A DNA stretch of 62,858 nt from Kineosporia sp. R_H_3 (lineage in GTDB: Bacteria; Actinomycetota; Actinomycetes; Actinomycetales; Kineosporiaceae), in the NCBI RefSeq assembly GCF_002198675.1, contig NZ_MWLL01000197.1, positions 1-62,858 on the forward strand. The letters run 5' to 3'. The stretch's first letter is position 1; each line of letters starts with the position of its first letter. The notes under the pieces are model-generated. The model saw only the letters and a list, made by a program, of their open reading frames with translations, was not told the origin of the DNA and ran no database searches. Positions 17,515 through 25,725 of this stretch are shown piece after piece. The translations under genes and the position numbers were made by a program.

Positions 17515-17877
17515 ATGAACATCGCCCTGTGGGCCGTCGCAGGTCTGCTCGCCCTCCTCTTCGCCGGTGCCGGCTTCATGAAGGCCACGACGCCGAAGGC
17601 GAAGCTGCAGGAGAACCCGAACATGGCCTGGACCGAGGACTTCTCCCCCGGGCTCATCAAGACGATCGGGGTGCTCGAGATCCTCGGCGCGATCGGCCTG
17701 ATCCTGCCGTGGGCGCTCGACATCGCCCCGGTCCTCACGCCGCTCGCGGCCACCGGCCTGGCGATCACCATGGTCGGCGCGATCATCACCCACGGGCGCC
17801 GCAAGGAGACCCAGGCGATCGGGATGAACGTCGTCCTCCTCGCGCTGTGCGTGTTCGTCGCGGTCGGCCGCTTCTGA
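17515..17877 (+). CDS. DoxX-family membrane protein
   Basis: 120 residues with four membrane helices and the DoxX pattern: FAGAGFMKATTPKAKL (about 16-31), SPGLIKTIGVLEILGAIGL (about 44-62) and a final VVLLALCVFVAVGRF. DoxX proteins are small inner-membrane proteins often induced by oxidative or electrophile stress and regulated by MarR or HxlR proteins; the exact role is unsettled. The ATG at 17515 follows TGGAG. A strong hairpin follows the gene. Confidence 0.87.
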   Translation: MNIALWAVAGLLALLFAGAGFMKATTPKAKLQENPNMAWTEDFSPGLIKTIGVLEILGAIGLILPWALDIAPVLTPLAATGLAITMVGAIITHGRRKETQAIGMNVVLLALCVFVAVGRF

Positions 17878-17894
17878 TCCCGCACCGGTCCGCA

Positions 17895-17933
17895 CGAAGG
17901 GCCCGCCACCGATCCCCGGTGGCGGGCCCTTCG
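17895..17933. terminator. Strong terminator hairpin after DoxX
   Basis: Perfect 17-bp arms (17895-17911 and 17917-17933) around a 5-base loop, between convergent genes. It should work in both directions. Confidence 0.75.
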
Positions 17934-17973
17934 TCGTCCGTCAGTTCGTCGTCGTCCGTCAGCGCGTCGTCCG

Positions 17974-18315
17974 TCAGCCCCAGCCCAGCTCGTGCAACCG
18001 GTCGTCGTCGATGCCGAAGTGGTGCGCGATCTCGTGGACCACGGTCACCTGCACCTCCTCGACGACCTCGTCGCGGGAGTCGCACATCTCGAGGGTGGGG
18101 TTCCGGAAGATCGTGATCCGGTCCGGCAGCGAGCCCGCCCAGCCGTCGCCGCGCTCGGTGAGCGGCGTGCCCTCGTAGAGCCCGAGGAGCTCGGGGTCGT
18201 CCTCGGGCGCGTCGTCCTCGACGAGGATCACGACGTTGTCCATGAGCCGGGAGAGCTCCGGCGGGACGCCGTCCAGCGCGTCGGCGACGGCGTCCTCGAA
18301 CTCCTCGCGGGACAT
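17974..18315 (-). CDS. Small zinc metallopeptidase-like (zincin) protein
   Basis: 113 residues, the usual length of the actinobacterial DUF1025/possible-zinc-metallopeptidase family. The zinc motif is complete: VVHEIAHHFGIDDDRLHELGW carries HExxHxxGxxxxH near the C-terminus (about 92-103). The front part (REEFEDAVADALDGVPPEL) matches the family N-terminus. It is cytoplasmic and probably a peptidase, but substrates are unknown. The ATG at 18315 is chosen because it begins the conserved N-terminus. It lies on the same strand as the aldo/keto reductase, 38 bases downstream. Confidence 0.85.
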   Translation of the reverse strand: MSREEFEDAVADALDGVPPELSRLMDNVVILVEDDAPEDDPELLGLYEGTPLTERGDGWAGSLPDRITIFRNPTLEMCDSRDEVVEEVQVTVVHEIAHHFGIDDDRLHELGWG

Positions 18316-18353
18316 CTCGACCACGGGGACAGTGTGGCCCGCGCGGCGGCCGC

Positions 18354-19220
18354 TCAGGCCCCCGCGCCGTCCAGCAGGGCGATCTCCTCGGCCGTCAGGG
18401 TGACGTCCACGGCCTTCGCCGAGTCGAGGATCGTCTTCGGCCGGGAGGCGCCGGGGATCGGGACGACGACCTCGGACTTCGCGAGCTCCCAGGCGAGGCA
18501 GACCTGCTGCGGGCTGATCCCGCGGCCGTCCGCGATCTCCTGGAACGCCTTGAACGTCGACCCCAGGCCGGCGGCGCGGGAGATGCCGCCGAGCGGGCTC
18601 CACGGGAGGAAGGCGATCCCGAGGTCGTCGCACAGCTCGAGCTCGGGCTCGCTGGACCGGAAGGCCGGCGAGAACTGGTTCTGCACGCTGACGAGCCGCC
18701 CGCCGAGGATGTCCCGCGCCTGCATGATCTGGTCCGGGCTCGCGTTCGAGATACCCGCCATCCGGATCTTGCCGGCGTCCAGCAGGTCCCGGACGGCCCC
18801 CACGGACTCGGCGTAGTCGACCGTCGGGTCCGGCCGGTGGAACTGGTACAGCCCGATCGCCTCGACCCCGAGCCGCTTGAGCGAGGCCTCGCACGCCTCC
18901 TTGAGATGGGCCGCCGACCCGTCGAGCGTCCACGACCCGTCCCCGGGCCGCAGGTGACCGCCCTTCGTCGCCACGAGCACGCGCGACGTGTCGCCGGAGT
19001 ACGTCGACAGCGCCTCCGCGACGAGCGACTCGTTGTGCCCGACCTCGTCCGCGAACTGGTGGTAGGCGTCGGCAGTGTCGATGAGCGTGATTCCCGCGTC
19101 GAGGGCCGCGTGGATCGTCGCGAGCGACCGCGCCCGGTCCGGCCGGCCCTCGATCGACATCGGCATCCCGCCGAGCCCGATCGCCGAGGCCTCGACGTCG
19201 CCGATCATGCGGGTGCGCAC
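18354..19220 (-). CDS. Aldo/keto reductase
   Basis: 288 residues in a TIM-barrel AKR pattern. The catalytic set is visible: DTADAYHQF (Asp and Tyr, about 47-55), Lys in VATKGGH, and His in YQFHRPDPTVD. The cofactor end reads IPGASRPKTILDSAKA. It reduces carbonyl compounds with NADPH; the substrate is unknown. The GTG at 19220 is chosen because AAGGAG lies 9 bases upstream; the ATG four codons later has no site of its own. It is the last chromosomal protein gene before the tRNA cluster. Confidence 0.9.
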   Translation of the reverse strand: MRTRMIGDVEASAIGLGGMPMSIEGRPDRARSLATIHAALDAGITLIDTADAYHQFADEVGHNESLVAEALSTYSGDTSRVLVATKGGHLRPGDGSWTLDGSAAHLKEACEASLKRLGVEAIGLYQFHRPDPTVDYAESVGAVRDLLDAGKIRMAGISNASPDQIMQARDILGGRLVSVQNQFSPAFRSSEPELELCDDLGIAFLPWSPLGGISRAAGLGSTFKAFQEIADGRGISPQQVCLAWELAKSEVVVPIPGASRPKTILDSAKAVDVTLTAEEIALLDGAGA

Positions 19221-19439
19221 AGTGGTGTCTCCTTCTCGTCGCCCGGACCGCCTGCAGCATCCTCCCCCGGGGCCTCTCGGGCGGCACGTCCGGCCGGCCC
19301 CCGGACGGCGTCCCGAGCGGCCCACGGGACCCTCCTGAGCACGACCGGGTATCCATTTTGGAGGTGGGGGCTGGTTACCCCTATGCTTACCGAGTCCTCG
19401 ACGGGTCCTGGACGTCTGGGGTTACGTCGCGGAAGCGAC

Positions 19440-19512
19440 GCCCTCATCGTCTAGCGGCCTAGGACTCCGCCCTTTCAAGGCGGCAGCACGGGTTCGAATC
19501 CCGTTGGGGGCA
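19440..19512 (+). tRNA. tRNA-Glu (UUC)
   Basis: Cloverleaf is readable: acceptor GCCCTCA pairs with TGGGGGC, anticodon loop CTTTCAA gives anticodon TTC, T-loop GGTTCGAATCC. CCA is not encoded. Confidence 0.95.
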
Positions 19513-19542
19513 CGGCAAGCAGCAAGGCCTTGGCACCATCAA

Positions 19543-19616
19543 GGCCCCGTAGCGCAGTTGGTTAGCGCGCCGCCCTGTCACGGCGGAGGTCGCGGGTTCG
19601 AGTCCCGTCGGGGTCG
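19543..19616 (+). tRNA. tRNA-Asp (GUC)
   Basis: Acceptor GGCCCCG pairs with CGGGGTC, anticodon GTC in CTGTCAC, T-arm GGGTTCGAGTCCC. CCA is not encoded. Confidence 0.95.
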
Positions 19617-19642
19617 CTGTCGAGCGGATCATCCGCTCGTCC

Positions 19643-19716
19643 GGCCAGGTAGCTCAGTTGGTACGAGCGTCCGACTGAAAATCGGAAGGTCGGCGGTTCG
19701 ACCCCGCCCCTGGCCA
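19643..19716 (+). tRNA. tRNA-Phe (GAA), integration site
   Basis: Acceptor GGCCAGG pairs with CCTGGCC, anticodon GAA in ACTGAAAAT, T-arm GCGGTTCGACCCCGC. The integrase gene ends 36 bases further on and points toward it, so the 3' half of this gene is probably the attachment site. Confidence 0.95.
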
Positions 19717-19718
19717 CC
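19675..19718 (+). other. Candidate attL in the 3' half of tRNA-Phe
   Basis: Tyrosine integrases encoded next to a tRNA 3' end normally recombine within the anticodon-to-3'-end segment. The exact core cannot be set because no second copy was found within the window. Confidence 0.45.
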
Positions 19719-19751
19719 TCTGCAGAGGAGCGTGATTCGGGCTCTGACCTG

Positions 19752-21101
19752 CTACTTCATCCCATCACCTCCTTGCTCCACCCCGTCGGGGTCGGTCGGA
19801 GTGTCCGCGGAATGTCCGCGCCGGAATCTGTCGACCATCTCGGCGGCCCGTTCCACCTGCTGCGCGGTGGACCTCTTCATGACGTGGGCGTAGACCTGCC
19901 GGGTGACCGTCGGGCTGCTGTGGCCGAGGATCATCTGGACGACCTCGATGGGCACGCCGGCCGCCAGGAGCAGCGAGCAGGCGCCGTGCCGGGTGTCGTG
20001 CAGCCGGATCTTCGGCAGCCCGCATGCCGCGACGTGCGCCTCGAACGCCAGGGTGACGCTGCTCGGCCGGAGCGGGTCGCCGTCGACGTGGCAGAAGACC
20101 AGGTCGTGGTCGCGGTACCTCGCCCCGCAGACCTGCTTGTTCGCTTCGACCACCGCGCGCCGGGCTTCGAGCGCCCGCTGGGCGGCGCCGACGAGGGGCA
20201 CCCAGCGGGTCCCGGCCCTCGACTTGGGCGCCTTGACCAGGAGGCTGGTGTGCTCGTGCCGGCAGATCCCGCAGATGCGGTCCTCCGGCCGGAGCTCCTT
20301 GCTCGCCACCTCGACGATCGACTGCTGGATGGTGATCCCGCGGCCGTCGGTGTCGACGTCCTGCCAGCGCAGCCCGCAGAGCTCTGCCCGGCGCAGGCCG
20401 GCGTAGGCGGCCAGTTCGTACAGCGCCGAGAGACGGTCCTCGGCAACGTGCTCGAGGAACTGTGCCGTCTGCTCCGGTTCCCAGATCGAGAGCTTGGAGC
20501 GCCGGTCGTGCTCCGGGATCGCATCCATCCGCCCCTCGGCGGGGTTGATGGCGATGAGTCCCCGTCGACGGGCGACGGCGAGCGCAGCACGCAGGGTGCG
20601 CCGGTAACCGTCGATGGTGGCCGGCGACCGGTGCGCGATGCGCCGTCCGACATTGCCCGCCCCGGCAGGCCGGAATATCGGGTTGTCCAGGTCCGCGAGC
20701 GCCGTCTCGACGTGCTGCCGGGTGAGGCTGCGCAGCTGGACCCGGCCGAGGATCGGCTTCCAGACGTCCCGGACGTGGCCTCGGTAGTTGGCCAACGTCT
20801 TCACGGAGCGCTTCGTCGCCAGCTCCTCGAGCCACAGGTCGAGCCAGTCCCCCACGGTCGTCTTCTTCTCGAAGACCTGCTGCCCGTGCTCGAGGGCGTA
20901 GCTCACCTTGGTGAGCGCGGCCTCGGCGTCGACGCGGGTCCTGAACCCGCCCTTGGCGACCTGCCGCCGGCGACCGGTCTCGGCACTGGCAGGCCCTTCG
21001 ACCTTGTACCACCAGGTTCCGTGGTCCTTCCGGCAGATCTTGAGGCGCTTGCCCTGCTCATCGCGGCAAGGGCAGCGCTTGTAGACAGTTCCGCGTGCCA
21101 T
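19752..21101 (-). CDS. int: Tyrosine site-specific integrase
   Basis: 449 residues. The N-terminus has a CxC...C zinc-like AP2 or arm-binding segment (KRCPCRDEQGKRLKICRKDHG), then a SAM-like core-binding domain (about 75-190), then the catalytic domain. The catalytic residues are visible: Arg in YAGLRRAELCGLRW, HDTRHG (His and Arg, about 385), GHSSPTVT, and Tyr in RQVYAHVMK (about 418). A 30-residue Cys-containing insertion (ICGICRHEH) lies between the first Arg and the HxxR. It catalyses integration at tRNA-Phe and excision with Xis. It is the leftmost gene of the element. Confidence 0.93.
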   Translation of the reverse strand: MARGTVYKRCPCRDEQGKRLKICRKDHGTWWYKVEGPASAETGRRRQVAKGGFRTRVDAEAALTKVSYALEHGQQVFEKKTTVGDWLDLWLEELATKRSVKTLANYRGHVRDVWKPILGRVQLRSLTRQHVETALADLDNPIFRPAGAGNVGRRIAHRSPATIDGYRRTLRAALAVARRRGLIAINPAEGRMDAIPEHDRRSKLSIWEPEQTAQFLEHVAEDRLSALYELAAYAGLRRAELCGLRWQDVDTDGRGITIQQSIVEVASKELRPEDRICGICRHEHTSLLVKAPKSRAGTRWVPLVGAAQRALEARRAVVEANKQVCGARYRDHDLVFCHVDGDPLRPSSVTLAFEAHVAACGLPKIRLHDTRHGACSLLLAAGVPIEVVQMILGHSSPTVTRQVYAHVMKRSTAQQVERAAEMVDRFRRGHSADTPTDPDGVEQGGDGMK

Positions 21102-21238
21102 TCGTCTCCTCTGCAGTGCGGTACGCCCGGGATGTGGGCGTGAGAGATCCTGGCGCGACAACGTCGATAGCCGGGACCCGCTGTCGGTCCCCGCACGATG
21201 TCGTCGCGCCGTGAGAGGGACCGAAGCGTTCGCCGGCG

Positions 21239-21484
21239 CTACTGCCCGGACGCCAGCGGCCGCGCGGCGGGAACGGCGGGTGTGGGCGGCGACGTGTCGA
21301 GGCCGAGGAGGCTGAGCATCGGCGCTGTCGGGATGCGGATGAGCTTGCCGAGCCGGAAGACCGGCGTCGGCCACTCCCCCAGCCGGATGAGCTCGTAGGC
21401 GGCGGTTCGGCTGAGCCCCATCACCTTGGCGGCGGTGCAGACGTCGACGACGGCGGGCAGCGCGTCGAGCTCGGTGCGGTTCAT
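21239..21484 (-). CDS. xis: Excisionase/helix-turn-helix DNA-binding protein
   Basis: 81 residues. The segment DVCTAAKVMGLSRTAAYELI (about 14-33) is an excisionase-type winged helix of the MerR superfamily (HTH_17), followed by LGKLIRIPTA, the wing. Such proteins direct the integrase to excise the element. Its ATG overlaps the stop of the small upstream gene by 4 bases, and int follows 138 bases downstream on the same strand, the normal xis-int order. A 137-base spacer separates it from int. Confidence 0.85.
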   Translation of the reverse strand: MNRTELDALPAVVDVCTAAKVMGLSRTAAYELIRLGEWPTPVFRLGKLIRIPTAPMLSLLGLDTSPPTPAVPAARPLASGQ

Positions 21485-21633
21485 GCGGCTCCCTTCCTGG
21501 AGCGGTCCGCCGCTGGCGGCGGCTGGTAGGGCGTAAAGCGTTCGACGAGGAGCGCGGCGAGCAGGTCGCGGCGGTGACGCTGGGCCGGGTCGTCGTCGGT
21601 CGGCGCGAACGGGACCGCGGCTGGCTCAGCCAT
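21481..21633 (-). CDS. Small hypothetical protein before xis
   Basis: 50 residues, with a short helical centre (DPAQRHRRDLLAALLVERF) and a basic end. It overlaps xis by 4 bases and the preceding gene by 8 bases, so all three are read as one unit. Its coding character rests on these overlaps and the high GC at third positions. The function is unknown. Confidence 0.55.
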   Translation of the reverse strand: MAEPAAVPFAPTDDDPAQRHRRDLLAALLVERFTPYQPPPAADRSRKGAA

Positions 21634-22120
21634 GACCGACCGCCGTGGAGACGAAGGCGCCGGTGACGAGGTGGGCGCGTCCGCGCTCGTGCCAGCCGAA
21701 GCGGTGGGCGAGGGCGTCGAGCACGAGGGACCCGTTCCGGTCGTCGAGGCCGCCGGTGAACTCGCGCAGGCAGGGCTCGACGAGGGCGCCGGCGAGGGAG
21801 GCTGCGAACCGCAGGATGGCCTTCTCGGAGGTGCTGGCGGGGGCACCGGCAAGGAAGTGCTCGACCCGGTCCCAGTCGATCGACGCGATCGGCATCGTGA
21901 CTCCCTCCGGGCCCCAGCCGTCGGCGACGGCGTCGACCAGGTCGAGCAGGAAGTCGGTGCGGTGCAGCCAGGTCTGGTGCCGAATGATCAGCTCGACGGC
22001 GGCTTCGGCCGGGTAGTAGCCGTGGGCCCAGGCCCGGAGCATCGGGATGAGCTCGTCGGTCGTCAGGATGGTTGGGTCGATGGTCGTCGTCACGGGTGCC
22101 TCCATGGCAGCTTCCTGCAT
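21626..22120 (-). CDS. Hypothetical ICE protein upstream of xis
   Basis: 164 residues, acidic and mainly helical, with no transmembrane segment. Notable stretches are LIPMLRAWAHGYYPAEAAVELIIRHQTWLHR and a centre around GSLVLDALAHRFGWHERG (given here in parts). Proteins of this kind recur between the transglycosylase and xis genes in actinobacterial elements, but I know no function. The ATG at 22105 has a better ribosome site (GGAAG) than the ATG at 22120, so the true protein may be 159 residues. Confidence 0.65.
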   Translation of the reverse strand: MQEAAMEAPVTTTIDPTILTTDELIPMLRAWAHGYYPAEAAVELIIRHQTWLHRTDFLLDLVDAVADGWGPEGVTMPIASIDWDRVEHFLAGAPASTSEKAILRFAASLAGALVEPCLREFTGGLDDRNGSLVLDALAHRFGWHERGRAHLVTGAFVSTAVGHG

Positions 22121-22144
22121 CAGATGATGAATTCGCGGGCGGGC

Positions 22145-23437
22145 CTAGCGGTCGGTCGAGACATGGACGTGGTCGTAGTGGCCCCCGACGGGATCGGTGG
22201 GGTCGTAGACGCCGCCGCCGGAGTAGGGGCGCCAGCCCTCCGTGTCGCGGGCGAGGGACCAGATGCGGCCTTGCCAGATGACGTAGCTGACATGCAGCGG
22301 GCGGGCATAGGTGCGTAGCCACTGCGCGAGCGCCCAGCCGCGGCGGACGTCGGCGGCGCCGGGGAAGGTCCCGGCGCGGCCGATCGTGTAGTCGCAGGCC
22401 TTGCCCTTGGGGTGGTCGCTCGTCGGGTTCCACGCGTGCGCGTCCCAGCAGGACACCGACCCCTGGTGGACGCGTTCGGCGACCTGCTGAAGGAGCCAGG
22501 CGGTCGCGCCGGTGACGCAGCCTCCAGTGCCGGTCGGGTCCGGGATCGTGCAGCCCGTAGCGCCGCCCGGGTAGGCGACCGGGGCCGCGCCCGCGCCGGC
22601 CGCGCCGCCGGCAAGCCTCGTGACAGGTGAGGCGTACGCCCGGGTCCAGCGGTGGATGGCGGCGAGGTAGTCGGTGATCTGCTTGACGCAGCTCGTGCCG
22701 CAGCCGGCCTCGCCGGGGCGGGGGATCCCGGTCGCGGATCCGGTCACGCGTGAGCAGCCGGCGATGTGGCAGACGGCGAGGGCGTCGAGAGTCTCGGTGG
22801 GCTTGCCGGTGGCGCGCAGGTGCGCCGTTACGAGGCGCAGGTTGGCGCACATCCAGCCGACGGCGACCCACAGGTGCGTTCTCGGATCCCAGATCGGGTG
22901 ATCGCTCGGAGGCCCGGCGGACATCGTCCAGGAGCCGCCCGCTCCCCCGGCCTCGACCCAGGTGCCGGGCATCATCTGCAGCAGTCCGGCGGCACCGGCG
23001 GGCGAGTACGCGCGAGGGTTCCAGGACGACTCGGCCTGCACCTCGGCAACGACCCAGAGCGCGGGCAGATCCGGGCAGGAGCTAGTGAGGGCCCGCTCGA
23101 GGTAGGGCAGCAACTCACGGGCAAGCGGCGGTACGGCAGCAGCGTCGACACCGACGCTGACCCCGGCCGTGGCGAGCGCATCGTCCTGCGCCGTGAACCC
23201 GGCCCCAAGGAACAGCACGAGCGCCAGAGGCACCGCGACCGCCGCGAGCACGGCGGCCCTCACGACGCTCCCCCACAGCCGGAGCGCCGGATGTCGTCGC
23301 TCCGCGCACCGGCTGCTGGTTGGATGGCTGTCGTCAGCTGACGGCAACGGCTGACGACCGGACGCAGGACGAATGGGCGGGAGGACGACGGCAGAGCGCA
23401 CGCATCTGCAGTGGCTGACACGAGAACTCACCGCCAT
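22145..23437 (-). CDS. VirB1-like lytic transglycosylase with C-terminal ARB-type domain
   Basis: 430 residues. One membrane segment (about 56-80) exports the rest. The SLT domain (about 120-235) shows the catalytic Glu in VQAESSWNPRAYSPAGAAGL and LLQMMPGTW. The C-terminal domain (about 300-430) ends in GGHYDHVHVST, the signature of the ARB-07466-like peptidase/hydrolase fold seen in phage and conjugation lysins. It should open the cell wall for the conjugation channel. The start is uncertain; the first 50 residues may be non-coding. It is leftward, with the xis/int unit, separate from the other channel genes. Confidence 0.82.
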   Translation of the reverse strand: MAVSSRVSHCRCVRSAVVLPPIRPASGRQPLPSADDSHPTSSRCAERRHPALRLWGSVVRAAVLAAVAVPLALVLFLGAGFTAQDDALATAGVSVGVDAAAVPPLARELLPYLERALTSSCPDLPALWVVAEVQAESSWNPRAYSPAGAAGLLQMMPGTWVEAGGAGGSWTMSAGPPSDHPIWDPRTHLWVAVGWMCANLRLVTAHLRATGKPTETLDALAVCHIAGCSRVTGSATGIPRPGEAGCGTSCVKQITDYLAAIHRWTRAYASPVTRLAGGAAGAGAAPVAYPGGATGCTIPDPTGTGGCVTGATAWLLQQVAERVHQGSVSCWDAHAWNPTSDHPKGKACDYTIGRAGTFPGAADVRRGWALAQWLRTYARPLHVSYVIWQGRIWSLARDTEGWRPYSGGGVYDPTDPVGGHYDHVHVSTDR

Positions 23438-23610
23438 TCATCTCAGTTAATGACTTTCGCACAACAGTACGCAGAGATGGCTGGCTGTCAACAGCCTCTG
23501 TGGACGACGTGCCGCGACGCCGCAGGTCCCCGCGCCGGTCGCCGCCCACGACCGGCAGGCGGTGACACAGGATCGGACGACGCGGCGCGCGTCTGGACGA
23601 GGAGGCGGCA

Positions 23611-24054
23611 ATGGTCAAGGCACCCAAGCCAGACGTGCCCGCGCCGACACCGGCCGCAAAGACCCTGGCGGAGAAGATCGACCATCTCTTCACGGTGGTC
23701 CACCCCGCCAAGGGCGAGTACACGCACGAGCAGGTCGCAAAGGCCATCGAGGACGCCGGCGGCCCGACCATCTCGGCCACCTACCTATGGCAGCTCCGCA
23801 AGGGCATGCGTGACAACCCGACGAAGAAGCACCTCGAGGCACTCTCCGGGTTCTTCGGCGTCCCACCGGCGTACTTCTTCGACGACGAGGCTGCGGCGGC
23901 AGTCGACGCCGAACTGGCTCTACTGACGGCACTGCGCGACCCGAAGGTCCGCGAGCTCGCCATACGAGCCGCCGGCCTCTCACCCGAGACCCTGAGCACC
24001 CTCATCGACATGACATCCCGGGCCCGGCAGCTCGAGGGCCTCGCCGACCCCTGA
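23611..24054 (+). CDS. EspR-like XRE-family nucleoid/transcription regulator
   Basis: 147 residues. The layout is like mycobacterial EspR: a divergent N-terminal HTH (AEKIDHLFTVVHPAKGEYTH, then ISATYLWQLRKGMRDNPTKKHLEALSGFF, shown in parts at about 20-85), the PPAYFFDDE segment, and a C-terminal dimerization helix (LALLTALRDPKVRELAIRAAGLS). The ATG at 23611 has GGAGG 7 bases upstream. It is divergent from the transglycosylase gene and probably controls the element's own promoters. It is not a mycobacterial ESX locus. Confidence 0.82.
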   Translation: MVKAPKPDVPAPTPAAKTLAEKIDHLFTVVHPAKGEYTHEQVAKAIEDAGGPTISATYLWQLRKGMRDNPTKKHLEALSGFFGVPPAYFFDDEAAAAVDAELALLTALRDPKVRELAIRAAGLSPETLSTLIDMTSRARQLEGLADP

Positions 24055-24222
24055 CCTCCTGACCGATCGGGACGAACAGCCGCCGGACGACGTCCCGGAC
24101 ACGCAGTTCCGCCGTCCCGCGGCGAACCCGAGGGTTCCTTCCAGGCCCGGGAGGGGCGCAGGCCGCAGAGCCCGCCTCTCCCGGCGCCGCATGCAGTGCT
24201 ACGCAGTCACAGCCATCCGCGG

Positions 24223-25011
24223 CTACGTCGTCGAGGACTCGAGGATCGAGGGCGTCCGATCCGTGCGGCACGCCTCGGCCGCGCCGATCAGTCCGGCACG
24301 GTCCCAGACCCGCTCGAAGGAGTCTCGGTAAACCGCGGAGAGGTCCCCGTAACCGGCCAGGCGCAGGACCGGCGAGGAGGCCGCGGGAACGCCGTACACG
24401 TGCGGGTTCACCAGCATCGCGTCGTCACCGCGGTAGACACTCGCGTACAGCACAGTGTCATGCAGCCGGACCTCGACATTGCTCGCGCCACGGAGCCCTT
24501 CGGACAGCACGAGCGAGTTCCGGACCTTTGCTGGCATCGCGCTTCCGATGCGCTCGTCGATCCCCCGCTGCGCGACAGCCTGCGCAGCCGGATCGCCGAG
24601 CGCCAGCCGCACGCGCGCACCGCTCTCCGCCCGCTCGCGGATCAGCCGGAGCAGCTCGCGATCGTCGAACAGGAAGAGGGCGCTGTAGGCCAGCACGTCG
24701 ATCTCACGCGCCGCCGAACCGAACAGCTCGACCCATACCGCGCGAGGCACCGCGCCCCGATTCGGGTAGGTGCACCAAAGCTCAGGCGAGATCGGACAGC
24801 CCCCCGCCTCCGCCGGCCAGAGGTCGTACTCGTGCCGCCCCACCAGCCGCGCCAGATCACGTCGATGCGCCGACTGTGGCACCCGTCCGGCGAGCCAACG
24901 CTGGACGGTCTTGGGATCGACCCCCAGCCGCTCCGCGACATCACGAGCAGACAACCGCGCATCGACGATCGCCTTGCGCAGCGCGGAGTTCCGCGTCCTC
25001 GACTCGTTCAT
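24223..25011 (-). CDS. XRE HTH regulator with C-terminal phospholipase D-like (DUF5919-type) domain, paralogue 1
   Basis: 262 residues. The N-terminal HTH is standard (LSARDVAERLGVDPKTVQRW, about 19-38). The remaining 190 residues form a domain with a conserved end (RLHDTVLYASVYRGDDAMLVNPHVYG) that looks like one half of a phospholipase D fold lacking the lysine of HKD. This matches, from memory, DUF5919. It shares order and motifs with the protein at 26702-27436, so the two are paralogues. GGGGAGG precedes the ATG. Two GGGACGT boxes lie just upstream. It is divergent from the HD protein gene. Confidence 0.8.
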   Translation of the reverse strand: MNESRTRNSALRKAIVDARLSARDVAERLGVDPKTVQRWLAGRVPQSAHRRDLARLVGRHEYDLWPAEAGGCPISPELWCTYPNRGAVPRAVWVELFGSAAREIDVLAYSALFLFDDRELLRLIRERAESGARVRLALGDPAAQAVAQRGIDERIGSAMPAKVRNSLVLSEGLRGASNVEVRLHDTVLYASVYRGDDAMLVNPHVYGVPAASSPVLRLAGYGDLSAVYRDSFERVWDRAGLIGAAEACRTDRTPSILESSTT

Positions 25012-25040
25012 GATGACCTCCCCGTGGTACGACGCTAACA

Positions 25041-25062
25041 CAAGACGTCCCAAGACGTCCCA
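25041..25062 (-). promoter_or_regulatory. Two GGGACGTCTTG boxes, 10-bp repeat
   Basis: The 10-bp unit CAAGACGTCC is directly repeated at 25041 and 25051. The boxes are therefore on the same face of the helix. They lie 30 bases before the paralogue 1 start and recur upstream of paralogue 2, which suggests a shared operator. Confidence 0.6.
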
Positions 25063-25107
25063 CGCTTGGATGCTCGGCGACTTGAGGGGAGTCGTAGCGT
25101 CGGGAGC

Positions 25108-25680
25108 GTGACGTCACCCGACGAGGCTGCCCGGATCGCTGAGCGACTCCTGGCCAGCGATCTGCCGCGCCGCTGGGAGCATTCCCGCGGCGTCGCCCGC
25201 GCGGCCCGCTCGGTGGCCTCGCTCGCGGGACCGGACGCGGAGCTACTCGAGGCTGCAGCCTGGTTGCACGACGTCGGATATGCACCGGCGCTCGCTGCAA
25301 CCGGGTTCCACCCGACCGACGGCGCGGCCCACCTGCAGACCCTCGGCCTGGACGGCGACCTGGTCTCACTCGTCGCTCACCACACCAACTCGGAGATCGA
25401 AGCGGCAGTACGAGGGATCACCGCCCTGCTCGACCCGTTCCCCGCGCACCGGGATCGAGTTCGACGCCTGCTCCCCCTACTGACTTACTGCGACCTGACG
25501 ACCAGCCCGGATGGCGACACCATCAGCATCGACGTCCGGTTGGCAGACATCTACGACCGGTACGCACCGGCGGACGCGGTGCATCGCGCGATCCGCCGCG
25601 GCGAAGGTGCCTTGCGCTCTGTCCACGCAGAGGTGACAGATGCACTGTCACGAAACGGATCTGTCGCACCGGGCACCTGA
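25108..25680 (+). CDS. HD-domain phosphohydrolase
   Basis: 190 residues. The HD metal motif is intact: WEHSRGVARAARSVASLAG (first His, about 23-41), AAWLHDVGYAPAL (His-Asp, about 52-64) and VAHHTNSEIEA, with a later Asp in LTYCDLTTSPDG. HD proteins cleave nucleotides or phosphate esters; the exact substrate cannot be deduced. The GTG at 25108 is taken as start because the HD fold begins soon after it. It is divergent from HTH paralogue 1 and shares its operator region, so it may belong to the element's control circuit. Confidence 0.82.
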   Translation: MTSPDEAARIAERLLASDLPRRWEHSRGVARAARSVASLAGPDAELLEAAAWLHDVGYAPALAATGFHPTDGAAHLQTLGLDGDLVSLVAHHTNSEIEAAVRGITALLDPFPAHRDRVRRLLPLLTYCDLTTSPDGDTISIDVRLADIYDRYAPADAVHRAIRRGEGALRSVHAEVTDALSRNGSVAPGT

Positions 25681-25725
25681 AGGCCGTCCCGACCGATACC
25701 GACATCACACCCGTGGCCTAACTGC

